Shown here piece by piece: positions 12,395-24,500 of a stretch of DNA of 64,000 nucleotides. How positions within the stretch are numbered: position 1 is the stretch's first letter; every line of letters begins with the position of its first letter. Below the pieces are notes generated by a model. That model saw only the letters and a program-made list of their open reading frames with translations, searched no databases and was not told the DNA's origin. Origin of the DNA: Phyto melanocephala (Eukaryota > Arthropoda > Insecta > Diptera > Rhinophoridae); assembly GCA_941918925.1 (NCBI GenBank), contig OW799236.1, forward strand, positions 78,246,713-78,310,712, given 5' to 3'. The translations under genes and the position numbers were made by a program.

Positions 12395-12400
12395 AATAAA
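12395..12400 (+). promoter_or_regulatory. candidate poly(A) signal of the CFAP-like gene
   Basis: AATAAA lies 90 bases past the TAA at 12303-12305. It is within 30 bases of the ninaA stop codon on the other strand, so the two 3' UTRs probably overlap. Confidence 0.4.
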
Positions 12401-12426
12401 TTTACACTTTTTTTAACTACAATAAT

Positions 12427-15400
12427 CTAACAATACATATTTAATTGGCGGAAGAAATAATGGAATATCATTAGAACAATAAATGAGCTGCAGAATGGTA
12501 AACCTGCTGCCTTTATCCAACCCATAACGCTAAAAGCAAAATAAAATATTTTAATATAAAAGAATTTAAAATTTTTTAATAATTATTATTAAACTTAAAC
12601 AATAGAAACTCACCTAAAATCATCCGGATAAAAATCGTAGGGCTCTGTAGGCATTTCTCCACAATTTACAATAACAACTGGATGTATAGGATGATCATCA
12701 GTATCGGTTTTAACCTAGAAAATATACAATTTGCGATCATAAATAAATTCAATATGGGCTTCCTAATTCTTTTACAACATGATCTATAATTTCCATGGAT
12801 AAAAAGTTCTATATGTGACAGCGAAAGGAACCTAAGGGTAAAAAAAAACAATTTTCACTTTTTTTTTTATGTGGACAACATCTGAGCATCGAATGAGTCC
12901 CATGCCCCAAAAGTGTTCCCTCCCAGAGATATGCGCGTTTTATAAAAGTGAAGTCGACGATTCTAAGCGCAAATAGAAAGGGACCTAACTGTAAAATTTA
13001 TTTACATATTTTCATTTTTTCCCCTACTAAATTAACAAAATAACTTGATTTTACGAAACTACAAAAAATTAATTTTTTTCCTTATGAACAATTTAAAAAA
13101 ATAGAAAAATCATTTAATCTTTAAAATGGCTCTCCTGAACAAAACCTGTTTTTACCCTTAGGTCCTTTCTTTATGCGCTTTCACTTATATATATTACTTA
13201 TCGAAAAGTTTAATTGAGTGAAGAATATGTGTTCAACTCTCACTAAAATATTTCATTTGAATCTCTTACTTAAGCACTTAAGTGCATCCAAGGGAGCTTC
13301 TAACAGACATACATTTTATATACGATGACCCAGTTCGCTAACACTAGTCTGCAGCAAAAATCGCCTTTGGACTATAGAGATTTTGACGCTGTAAATTCAA
13401 ATTCGTTTTTGTTTTTTTTTTCTATCGGACTCAGATTTTTTATGGGCTTGCCTAATATTTTGCCCAAAACAAAAGGCTAACAATAAAATTTTATTTAAGT
13501 CATCTAGAAATCGTGTTTTTATTTTTTCAAGTGTTTAGGAGTTATTCAGAAATAAGTATCGTTAAAAATTTTTATATGTATAATAATTTTTTTTATACCC
13601 TTTACACGACAGTGTAAAAGTTTATATATAGGTTTGTCATTTTGTGTGAAATTTCTACAATATTCATTTCCGACCCCATACAGTATATATTTTCTGAAAG
13701 CTTATGAATAGGGGAGTCGATTAAGCATTATCCATTTTTCGTGTGTATGTTGAAATCAACTTTTTGAAGCCCTTCGAAGTTGCCAAGGTAAGTTATCAAA
13801 ATATCAGAAACATTCGTAAGGAGATCGGTATTGGATCAACATAATCGCCCGATAACCTTCTAAGATATGAGCAAATAAACACGAATCTGTTCTTTCGCTT
13901 ATTTTTACCACAAAAATAAAAATTTTAAAGTCCTAGGATAATTTATAGACACGGTTGTTACTATTTGAAGACTTGGTGTGCCTCAGGAGATATTCATCAA
14001 AAATGTTGGACAAATTGGTCATTTATCAGCAAAGTTATAGGCAAAAATTATTTGTAAAAATATATATTTTTTTTCAATATATCTAAATTCTTCAAGCTTC
14101 TAAATAATTTTGAACACGCTTAATATACAAAATTGTAAGCCGTAATCTCAGAAATTTTTTTAAGAAAAACTAACAAATCGGTTTGAAACCAGCTGAGATA
14201 TAATGACTACGTTGTGAAGGGTATATAAGATTTGGTTGTTTTCGAAACGTCATTAAAAATGGTTTGGGTAAAAATTTTAAATAATTTTTCGAAACATATG
14301 AATATTGAGAATAAAATAAGCTGTAAATCATAGAAATCGGTTTATTTATAAACATTTGCTGGTATTTTCATTAATATCGGAATAATTCTCAAGTTATGAT
14401 AAAATGTATCAGCATCACCATCTTGTTTTGGGCGAAATATTAGACATGCTTATAAAAATATGAGTCTTATAAAAAAAACTGACGACAGATTTAAAATTAA
14501 CGCGTCAACATCTCTATAGTCCATATATTTTTGTTTAAAGACGGGGAAATTATTTTTTTGCAGACCAGTGTAATTATTAAGTGCTAATCATGCTTTATCA
14601 TGCCTTATCCTTATGCATGACAGATATTCATTTATCACCCCAAGTAAATATTTTCTTTTGTACATTTTTTATTTATTTTTAATTTTCGAAATTCTAACGA
14701 TTAAAAACAACCCGATAGATACTAAACGAAAAAGAGAAAAAATTGAGTTAAACCTAATTAAAAACACAAACTGCAAGTTTTTTACTTAAGACCTTTTTGC
14801 ATAACGTCAAAGAAATATGAAAATTTCATAAATACAACAAAAAAGAAATCATTCGGCACCGTTCAATATTATACCCTACACCATAATTTATAACATAAAA
14901 AATTATTTAAGCTGAATTTTTATTGCGATTACGACATTAGACTTAAGCTTGCCAAAGTTTTAACAAACATATAAAGTAAGTTTAGGAGTATTTTGGAACT
15001 TATGTTAAATCTAGGTTAAATTATGGACAACATTTTTAGGAAAGTTGTATATTTGAATAAAACTTACTTATGCTAAATTAAAAAATGTAATTTTACATTT
15101 TATTCCACTTTTTTCGTACCAAGTTTGTGAATGGACTTTACAAAATTCTCTAACTCTAAATCCTTCCAAGTCTAAGGCAATTATGTTTGGTCCAACTGAT
15201 CGTTTTTTCCCAAACGTTAATATTGTCTTAAATAATATTTGTGTTCAGCAAGTTGACCATTTGAAGTGTCTTGGTGTAATTTTAGATAATCATCTCTCTT
15301 TTGACCATCATATTGATATCCTTAATGGAAAGATTTATGGAATTTTGCGCAAAATTTACTCTACTGGTTTACACACTTTTACTCTATGGTCTTGAAGTCT

Positions 15401-16959
15401 ATTCTGGAACTTTTTCTACACGATTGAAGAAAATTAATCGTATAGTTAATAGTGTTGTGCGGTTTGTTTACAACATTAAGCGTCGTGAACACGTTTCCGA
15501 GTTTGTTCACTGTTTTCTTGGATTCTCATTCAATAACTTTATAAAATATCGAATTATGATCTTCTTTCATAGAGTTATTAAACATTCTAGACCATCAGCG
15601 CTGTACGAATCTTTTGTGTTTACTAGATCTACAAGAAATCCTCAAATTTTTATACCTAGAATCTCTACATCTGTTTTTGAAAGGTCGTTTGTTGTGAAGA
15701 TCGCAAGGCTATGGAATATTTTGCCATACTTTCTACGTATTTTCTCTCAATCTAATAATGCTTTCCGTTTAAAACTTTTAGAATTCTTATCAGTATCTAT
15801 TTAACTATTTTTGATTTCTTTTGAAATTTGTTTTGTTTCTTAATTAAAATAAAAGCTACTGATTGGGCCTGTATGGTATTATTTATTATATATTTACTTC
15901 TTATTTTGCGGCTGGGGAGCCAATAACCATTAGTCTTAATTTGTATTGAATTTTATATTTACATATTTTGTATATTGTATATTTTTAAATAGTTTTACTC
16001 AGGCTTATTATCTTGTAATATTGTTATTTTGGCCTTAATGGCTTGATATTACTGTGTTAAATAAATTGAAATTGAAATGGACCTGTCAATCCTCTAAGGC
16101 AATGCGACACCTTGCGATTATTTCTTATGGGGCTACTTAAAGTCACTGGTTTATGCTGATAAACCAGCTACAATTGATATCTGGGAGGCCAACATTGTTC
16201 GTGTTATTTGTGACATACGGTCAGCAATACTCAAAAAAAGTGGCTCAATATTTAATGCCAACGGTGGCCATATTGCCCGAAATCATTATCAAATGTTTAT
16301 AACATGTATTGATCTTTCGAATTAAAAATGTTTATAGTAGACTTAAAAAGAAATATGAAAACGCGTGATCTGCGAAACATATGTATGTGATTTAAACATG
16401 GGAATATGGGCGTATAACTCACAATTAGAAGCGCCAATTTATAGATGATTATACTTACATCTTCTATGGCATGCACCGTATCCATTCCCTCTATAACTTT
16501 GCCAAATACTGTATGTTTCCCATTTAACCATTGGGCCGAAATAGTAGTCACATAAAATTGACAACCATTCGTATTGGGTCCCCGATTTGCCATACCCAAA
16601 TAACCCGGCCTGATATGTTCCACATCTAACGCTTCATCTTCAAAGTAATCACCATAAATACTTATCGATCCAGAACCATCGTTATTTACAATATCACCGC
16701 CTTGTATAAGAAAACGACTGATGACTCGATGAAATTCTGAGCCAACATACGTTGTACCATTTATACCCCTCAAACAAATGTGACGAAAGTTCGTTACGGT
16801 TTTAGGAGCTATTTTGCCAAATAAGCCAAAAACTATACGACCCAAGGGCTTCTTTTGATGTTTTACATCTATGTAGATTTTTGAGGTGACCGTAAAACTT
16901 AAACCGGAAACACAAATCCATATTGTTTGCAATAAAATAAAAATCTTTAATATATTCAT
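12427..16959 (-). CDS. ninaA: NinaA, photoreceptor-specific cyclophilin (peptidyl-prolyl isomerase)
   Basis: Three exons: 16459-16959, 12614-12714 and 12427-12529 (TAG), giving 234 residues. Residues 1-20 form a signal peptide. The cyclophilin fold follows, with FHR at 76-78, Phe83, Gln86, Trp144 and His149 at the positions of the human CypA active site (Arg55, Phe60, Gln63, Trp121, His126); Leu84 replaces Met61. An N-glycosylation site NGT is at 67-69. The tail holds a hydrophobic segment at about 207-226 followed by a short end, as in Drosophila NinaA, which is a type I membrane protein. NinaA escorts the major rhodopsin through the ER and secretory pathway of photoreceptors. The length (237 in Drosophila as I recall), signal peptide and tail anchor separate it from cytosolic cyclophilins. 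The C-terminal exons match phase exactly. The first intron is 3.7 kb and full of repeats. Confidence 0.95.
13593..14240 (-). repeat. copy of TATACCC family A, minus orientation, diverged
   Basis: The plus strand shows TTATACCCTTTACAC, then complements of the GGAATGACAAA, TTTATGGGGTCGG and CATAAGCTTTCAG blocks. At the far side is GAAGGGTATATAAGATT at 14217-14233. These are the end blocks of the family, in the same order as in the full copy at 19001-19915 but reversed. Confidence 0.7.
15118..16078 (+). mobile_element. CR1-like LINE, 5'-truncated, frameshifted
   Basis: Plus-strand frames give the RT thumb ([10 protein letters not shown], then [19 protein letters not shown]), a frameshift at about 15370, then [18 protein letters not shown] and a tail with [11 protein letters not shown] ending at a stop near 15802. 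The 3' UTR of about 270 bases ends in AAATTGAAATTGAAATG. That short repeated tail, instead of poly(A), is typical of CR1-clade elements of flies and mosquitoes. Confidence 0.75.
16080..16305 (+). mobile_element. mariner-like transposase C-terminal fragment
   Basis: In the plus strand, with small frame shifts, it reads [10 protein letters not shown], GLCxxDKPATI-like [22 protein letters not shown] and a [10 protein letters not shown] end. This corresponds to the segment after the last catalytic Asp of mariner transposases (LTPLDYFLWG, then DKPATIDALE, then the terminal HLxxIIF). It directly abuts the LINE end at 16078 and lies inside ninaA intron 1. Confidence 0.6.
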
Positions 16960-17508
16960 AGTGGTATTTATTATTATTATGTTTTTAAAAATGTTTAACT
17001 ATGATGAAATTCTCAAACTAAATATTTTATAGTTTATTTCCTAATGATTTTAGTACCTGTATTTTTGTGTGTGTTTAATTTGTATTGTGAAACCTTAGAA
17101 GTATTTTCTTTTGTTTTTTTTTTATTTAATGTTTCAATCTAGTACATACATTTGTATGTAAGTATAAGTTAAAAAAAAGCCTTGATTATTTGCAATGATC
17201 TCATATTCTTTTGCATAAAAACCAATATCGATTTAAAAAAAATTCTATTACTACTTATCTCACACAAGTATGTATATGTTGTTATAATTATGACATACAT
17301 ATGTATGTATGTATGCACATTGAACTTTATTGTTGACCTTGAAATAGTAATGTGAACTCTTCATATAGAATAACAAAATAATACAAGCATTTCCCATATT
17401 TTACTACACCATTAAGCCGATTGTATATCAGAATTTTTCAAATCTATTTCAGAAATTTCTATTATAATTTTTCAAATGCGTCAATAGAGTCGGTACAATC
17501 AGTAGTTG

Positions 17509-17790
17509 AACAAGTAAGAGCACTATATTCGGCTGTGCCGAATTTTTTATACCCACCACAAATTTGATGTACTTTTATAAACTTTTTATTTATAATTTTG
17601 TTCTTAACAGTAATCGCTATGGAATAATCTCTTAATATTAAAATTTCTTTGTGTAACTTTAGTCTGATATTAAAAGTTTTCATAAACTTAGTCTTGCAAT
17701 GAAAATGGGCGTTAGTTTAGGGTCACACACGACGATTATAGTTGGGCAATTTTTGAGTTTATAGATGTTTTTAACAGTTTTAGGTGTTGA
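17509..17790 (+). repeat. partial copy of TATACCC family B
   Basis: It opens AACAAGTAAGAGCACTATAT, then TTCGGCTGTGCCGAA and TATACCCACCAC, then TAATCGCTATGGAATAATCTC. It ends around a GGGCGTTAGTTTAGGG block that matches the GTGGGCGTTAAAGTAGG block of the full copy at 49214-50984. Confidence 0.65.
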
Positions 17791-18712
17791 GAATAAAATT
17801 GGAAGCAATTGTTTTTTTTTTTTTTTGTTGAATATTTGACATTTTTATTCATTCGGTGTTTCGCTTCTTGGTGTGTAAATAATTCATAATTTGAATTAAA
17901 AACGTCTTAAGTTAAACGTTTAAAATATTTAAAAAATAAAAAAACGCAACAAAATTATTTCAGTAAAAACATTTTAATTAGAAGTATTAACTCAAATTTC
18001 TGTTTTTTCATGGGCAACCGCGTATGTTCATTTTTTACGATTTAGAGTTAATAATGCCATATTGATTAGGTTTAAACGCCCTTTACTTGATTTTAAAAAT
18101 TTCTGAATTCCGATTTTTTTAACGGCATAACAACGTAACTTCTATATATGCATATTCAAAACGCGTTCAGCACTAACGCAGTATGTTGACTTACGTGTGC
18201 TTAATGGCAAATTATTTAATTTTTTAGAAAACATACGTTGTTATTTCTGAACACATTTGAAAGCTAATTTCTTTTTATTTTTCACTTTACTAGAAGTAGA
18301 ATAATTATCTACTTGTGTACAACCTATGTTGACATACGCTGCTTTATCTGCACACACTTTTAGTCTTCGTACCATTTTGTTTATTTTGGTATTCGCTATG
18401 ATCTAATTTTTAAATGATGTTTGTCTGAAATTTTTATAAAAAAATTGTAAGATCTTTATTTACATGAATGGTAAAAAAAAGTGTAAAAAGTTCAATAACT
18501 AACTTGTTGTTTTGCATAAAACGGTTTTTGTGGCTCTCCTGAAAAATTTGATTTTAAGACATATGTACGTGGTTGCCCATGAAAACCACAGATTTGTTAT
18601 ATTATTTTATTATATGTTTTTTATTTTTATTATTGCTATTTACGCAAATGACAAATTGTTAGAAAATAACAGCTAAACAAAACAGAAAAATTGAAGAAGA
18701 ATTTGTTGTTCG

Positions 18713-18835
18713 GCTGTAGCAAATTTTTTATACCCACCACCAATTTTGTGTACTTTTATAGCACAAAATTTTTAATTTTCTTATTAATCGTGATCGAATG
18801 CCGTAATTTGGCCCCAGAATTGTAGATTAAATTTT
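18713..18835 (+). repeat. family B start fused to a piece of the GGCCGAATTACGG MITE
   Basis: TTCGGCTGTAGC and TATACCCACCACCAATTTTG at 18711-18750 are family B. At 18787-18830 the sequence GATCGAATGCCGTAATTTGG is the right end of the palindromic MITE seen at 23517 and 29355. Confidence 0.5.
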
Positions 18836-19000
18836 TTCATTCCCCCCAACATCAGTATAAAATGAAAGAGTTTTGTAACTATATACAGTACATCCGGATA
18901 AGTATCTAAATGGAAAAACAAGTAATCAGAAAATGTTAATATTAATTGTTTTGAAAGTCTGTTGTATTTCGTCAGAGAGAACAAAAGTAACACTACACTA

Positions 19001-19915
19001 AACAAGTAAGAGTGCTATATTCGGCCGTGCCGAATCTTATATACCCTTCATAACGTATATGCATGCAATAACAATTGTTTGTATCACCATTCATCTCATA
19101 TGAAATACGTACATACATATAAAAAACATTCATATATAAAAACATCCCATTGCAAAATTATAAATTTACGTATGTGTATTAAAAAAATATAAAAAAAAAT
19201 TTAAAACAAAATAAAAAAAAATTAAAAAAAATAATACAAAAAAATAAAAAAAGATAAAAGAAAAATTTAAAAACAAATAAAAAATAATAAAAATTAAATA
19301 AAATTTAAATATAAATAAATAAATTAAATATAAATAAAAAAAAATTAAAAATTTAAAAAATTAAAAAAAATATTTAAAAAACAAATAAGAAAAAATAAAA
19401 AATGAAAAATATAAAAAAAAATATTTTAAAAAAAAATTTAAAAAAAGTAATAAAAATATAAATAATACATATAAAATAAAAAAAAACATAAAAAAATTTT
19501 TTTTTTTTTGGGCTCAGCTGGGGTTCGATGCCACGTTTACTCTAACCAGTATACCACGTCTGTATGTATGTATGTTGTTGTAGGTTGTTTTTGTGTTAAA
19601 AAAAACGAGGTGGCCGTGTGTTTTTGCTCATATATCAGTTGTTTATGTACTGATGTTTCTGATTTTCAATACCGATCTACTCCCGAATATTTCTGATATT
19701 TTAATACCTGACCCGGGTCCAGGCGATGTCGGGGTGCTTCGAAAAGTTTATTTCAACATACATACGGACAGACAGACAGACTGACATAGCTTAATCGACT
19801 CCCCTGTTCATAAGCTTTCAGAAAATATATACTTTATGGGGTCGGAATGAAAATTGTAGAAATTTCACACGGAATGACAAACCTATATATACCCTTTTTC
19901 ACTGTGTGAAGGGTA
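19001..19915 (+). repeat. full copy of TATACCC family A
   Basis: The start is AACAAGTAAGAGTGCTATAT with the palindrome TTCGGCCGTGCCGAA and TATATACCCTTCA. The end is GGAATGACAAA, TATATACCC and GTGAAGGGTA. Between them are an extreme A-rich core (19170-19500), a CAGCTGGGGTTCGATGCCAC block, a TATG microsatellite, GAGGTGGCCGTG, GACAGACAGAC and CATAAGCTTTCAGAAAATAT. No coding capacity. Class unknown. Confidence 0.75.
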
Positions 19916-20399
19916 AAAAAATTGTTGTCCATAACTTGGAACGTTGACTATTCGGTTATTGCACTACATTTTTTTAAGTGGACTAAATTTTTGGAGATGT
20001 AGTTTCACCACATCTTATCTATTTATGTATATAAAAATAAGTGTACACTTTGATGTCGATGGTATATACATACATACATAGATGGTTTATGTGAAGTTTG
20101 CACGAAATCAGCTCAGTGGATCCGGAGATATGGATTTAATATTTCCTATGTATTCCCAAATTATTATCTACAAAATGCCCTTAAAAAGTTACCAAACTAT
20201 GTGTCGTATGTCTTATGAGTACAATGACATTTGGTCTTTCTAATTGAAATGTTGAGCTGAATCTTTTGGGTTGTTGTTTCGATCGTTATTTTATTTGTTC
20301 GCTGATTATTGGATTTTTTACTTGTTGGTGTTGGAATGGTACTTTTATGCAAATCATTAAATTTTTAATTTACTCTTTCTTATTTTATAATGGAAATTT

Positions 20400-21536
20400 T
20401 GTTTTTTAGGTGACAAAACAAAAGAGTTAAATACAAAACAACGATTCCTCTACAACCACATTAGACAATACACACTGATTTAAAGATACATAATTAAACT
20501 TTCATAAATGAAAATTAAAAAAACGATTTTATTGTAATTCAACATATTTTTATTTTATCTACTTTTCTCAATTAATATTAATATAACATTAATATTGTTT
20601 TTAAATCTATTATTTTTTAATTTTTTTTTTTTTTTTTTTTAGAAAAGGTATAAATCAATAACTTAAACATAATAAATATTATTCGTACAATATTTAAATT
20701 ATTTGCTACATAACAAAAACTCATATTTCATATTACTAATGTTAATAATTTGAGGATTTATTTCCTTTTTTTACATCTAGTTTATATGAATGTACTTTAA
20801 TTTGATTATTTTCTTTTCCTCTTTCTTTCTTTAATACACGTTTGTACACATTACTTATGAAAATAAATAAGAATAAATTATTTAATAATACAAAAACATA
20901 TTGATAGAAATTTATAAATGAATTTTAATTGATAATAATTTATAAATATGAAAAGTGCAAATTAATTCTAAACGAAGGTATACAATTTTATACTAAAGAA
21001 AAAATTAACGAAAAATATTTCAAATAAAAAATGCAAAATGGTACGTTTTCTTTTATGGATAAGGTTTTCTTTGTTACACATGATTACGAAAAATTATATT
21101 TTTTATATTAAATAATATTTGGATAATCTTTTAAAAATTAGGTCAATTTGTTTTTTGTCTTTTTTATTAAGATTGCAGCATAATTTCAAAAATGTTAAAT
21201 TTAACATTGATCTTTTTTTATTTAGTCCTAACAAATAGTGTGTGTGTTTATAAGGCGAACAGATATTTTTTTGATCAGTGGAATAGTTGTTAACTACCAT
21301 TAGGTATATGCTAAATGGAGAAAGAAAATATTGAGAACAGAGTGAAGTTTTGGCGTTATAGCATTAACAGTCTTGTGGTTTGTTTGTAACATTTCATCAG
21401 GCTTAAAACTTAAGGAAATTATAGTTGTCCTAAAACTATTAAGTCTTTACGTCGTATCACAGTCGTTTGTTGTAGGTCGCAGGCAAGTGGGATTAGATAT
21501 ATCTTCATTTATAAGAAGGGTATCATCGGCCCATTC
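20400..21536 (-). other. probable PNUTS 3' UTR and downstream DNA
   Basis: Several minus-strand AATAAA signals follow the stop (for example as TTTATT near 21167 and 21219, and more below 20900). Which is used cannot be told. The sequence is AT-rich without other features. Confidence 0.4.
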
Positions 21537-24500
21537 CTATATTCGTTTGTTTTTACTGAGATGTATGTATTTGCAGGAATTGCCTAAACGACAGTGACCG
21601 CGCATAAATGCTTTGCAAACGCCATTATTGCCTCCACCGCGATTATTAGGACCAGGACCAGCTGGCCGCCAATTGCCCCCGCCATTATTATCTTGGAAGT
21701 TAGAGCCACCGCTACGCCAATTACCACCACCATTGTTCCCACGATTGTTTCTGTTATTGTTGTGGCCGCCGCCAATCATCATTTGTGGTGGACAATTATT
21801 GCCCATTGGTCCAGGGCCCATACCATTCATCATAGGACCATTAGGACCCATAGGACAATTAGGGCCCATGGGGCCAAAGTTGTTTGGTCCATTATTAAAG
21901 CCGGAAGGGCCACCCATGAAGACATTATTGGCTGGTCCAACGAAGTTGGGTGAAAATTGGTTCATAAAGTTTTGAGGCGGTCCGTTATTTATCATAGGAC
22001 CAGGACCCATTGGTCCGGGACCTCCAATATCCATTATAGGACTTCCGTGATTGCCGCCAAATGGATTACCCATCATTGGACCTGCCATACTATTTCCTGG
22101 GCCTTGCCACTGATTTTGAGGGCTGTTCTGCATTGGAGGACCATTGGGACCATTTGGTCCCTGGAATGGATTTACGAAAGGATTAAAAGCAGGCCCACCG
22201 CTTTGTTTCTTATTACTTGGCACAGTTGGCATTGGGTTCGGGGTACCGCCAAACATATCAACTGGACTACCCAAGCCACCAGTACCAGACAGCGAATTAT
22301 CACCTTGCTTTGGAGAACCACGAGGCTCTGGCCAAGGCATGCTGGTAAAATCATTAACAGCATCTGGATTACCAGTTAAGTCGTCCAATGGTATAAGAGG
22401 AACATCATGATTAAATGCAGGTTCAAATTCTGCCTCTGCTGGGGAGTCAGGTATTAGGGCATGCGTAAAATACAAGGCCCGCAAAGTTGTTAATTCACGC
22501 TCGGCCTGTATTTTTCTTTGCTTCGACTGATTACCTTCCGGATGCGGTGGAACATCATCGACCAATATCAACGGTTTCCAATCTGTTTGTGGTTCCATAT
22601 TATCCTCTTGATTAAAACCACGTCGTGCCAAGACAATAGCATCGCGTTCGTTAAAACGTTCCAAGTTTTTCATATCTGTGAATGAGGTCTTAGTAACATT
22701 GCATCGCTCATTTTCATCCAATTCAAAATAGCGTATTTGTTCCAGTGATTCTTGAGGACGCCAGGACAACTTCTTTTTGGGTCCCTTGCGTCGATGTAAC
22801 ATTAAAACTCCAGGTGGCCCATTAGGACCACAGCCGGGACCAGGTTTTCTCTCAACAATCATTTCAACGTCATTTTCATCCGCTTGGGGTGAACCCAGAT
22901 TTCGGCTAGGTGAAGTAATTTTCTCTTCTTTCGGTTTCTCATCAACGTCATCTTTAGAAATTTTAACATCAGTGATGGCCTCACCACTTTCCAATTTCTT
23001 TTCTTTAGCGACTTTCTGTTCTATATCTTCCTTTACCTTTTTTAATGGTATATCATCATCGTCCTCAGTGTCTTTATCATCTGCTGCAACATTTTCATCT
23101 AATGATTTTGTTGCCGTGGATTCATCATTTTCTTTGTCCGATTTGGAATCTTCAGTTTTCGATTCATCCAAGGTGTCTTGGTAGAATTTTAAAGGTACAA
23201 CTTTTGGTGCTTCAGGACTTGTTGGTGAGGTAGGACTACCGCCCTCCTTTCCACTAGACAATGGGGTATTAGGACGTTTACGTTTGGCAACCTTTTTGGG
23301 ACCAGTTGCTGCCGATAGAGCATCTGAGAACAGATTGGTTTCAACTAGGGTTTGTACTAAAAATAAAGATGTAATAAGAAATAAATTAATAAAATGTATA
23401 AAGATAAATCATTGTGGTATTTAGTTTTGAAATAATGGAGAAAATGTTTTATGTTGTAATTGAAAATAGGCTTTTGCTTTGCATTGGCTGAAAAAACATA
23501 TTAAAATATTACCTGAGGCCGAATTACGGCATTCGAACGTGATCGAAATTTTAAAATTATTAGAATATCTATACCTAAAGCACAGCGTACTCGATCGTTC
23601 GAGTAAAATTTCGATCGATATCGAATGCCGTAATTCGGCCCGTTTTTTTTTATTACAAATTTTTGTTTGAGGTGCATTCAATTTCTAAAAAAAATTATTA
23701 CCAACTGCAACACACAATTTTAGGTCTATTCCGTAAATAGCAAACTATACAGTTCGAAATTTTGAGGCCTATTTAGCTACATCGAGATCAGATTTATTTT
23801 GAGTGTCGCTATCGTATTTTTTACCGAGCTATATTTACGAATGAGACGTTTTAGTTTCTGTCGTTTTCGACAGGAAAAACACACGAGCAGACTGAATGTA
23901 TAGTGCTCCAGTCTAACTTAAGTGTCTGTTCCGTGTACTGAGTGGAGTGAACGATTATTTGCGAAATTGAGTAGTATAGATAAGTTATCTTTACTAAAAC
24001 TGAGATAAAACTTTACGAGAGAAGACAAATTTAAAAAACTTGAATCAATACATTGATTTTCTAGCGGTTATTTAACAAGTTATGTCTTGACCTATTTGAC
24101 CCCATTTTTTAGATCGAATTTAAAAAAAAAAATAAACAAAAAAAATATGGTTTCACATTTGTTTGTTAAAGTCTAAGCGAAGTACACACTAGTCAATAAG
24201 ACCAATAAAAAAAATTAAGTGTAGGTTACAAAGTCGTGACTCCGAATTTCCTAGGATAATAATAATGAGTAAGATTTTTAATTTGAATTTTTCTTAAAAA
24301 ATTGATTTGTCTTGAGGAATTGTCATGTAATTGTTGTTATTCCAACAATTTCGAACTGTTTGATTTCTTTCGAAATACAGAATAATGTTATTTGCTTTCG
24401 AAACATTTTGCAAAGCAACCAAGTTGATCTGTCAATTGCTCTCATTGCAGCTATGTTTGTATAAACGACAGATTTTAAACTATTATACTGTTGATATGAA

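Larger units (their letters stand above)
12715..16458. other. ninaA intron 1, repeat-rich
   Basis: It carries a family A copy (13593-14240), a CR1-like LINE end (15118-16078) and a mariner-like fragment (16080-16305). The stretches 12850-13590 and 14240-15115 are AT-rich with no gene I can support. Confidence 0.6.
16960..21536. other. intergenic DNA between ninaA and PNUTS
   Basis: The first few hundred bases past 16960 should hold the ninaA 5' UTR and promoter, but I see no clear TATA box or photoreceptor motif. Then follow TATACCC family copies (17509, 18713 and 19001) and, at 19920-21536, AT-rich DNA with a T run at 20618-20640. The last part is PNUTS 3' UTR. No gene is visible. Confidence 0.6.

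Noticed and set aside
19508..19560. tRNA-like block GGGGTTCGATGCCAC with CTAACCAGTATACCAC
   Set aside because: A-box-like and B-box-like parts are only about 10 bases apart and lack a full cloverleaf. Kept only as a remark under family A.
21594..22410. Several plus-strand frames opposite the PNUTS last exon, and others opposite 37198-39101
   Set aside because: They are shadows of biased codons in the Gly/Pro/Asn and Ser/Lys tracts of PNUTS on the minus strand.
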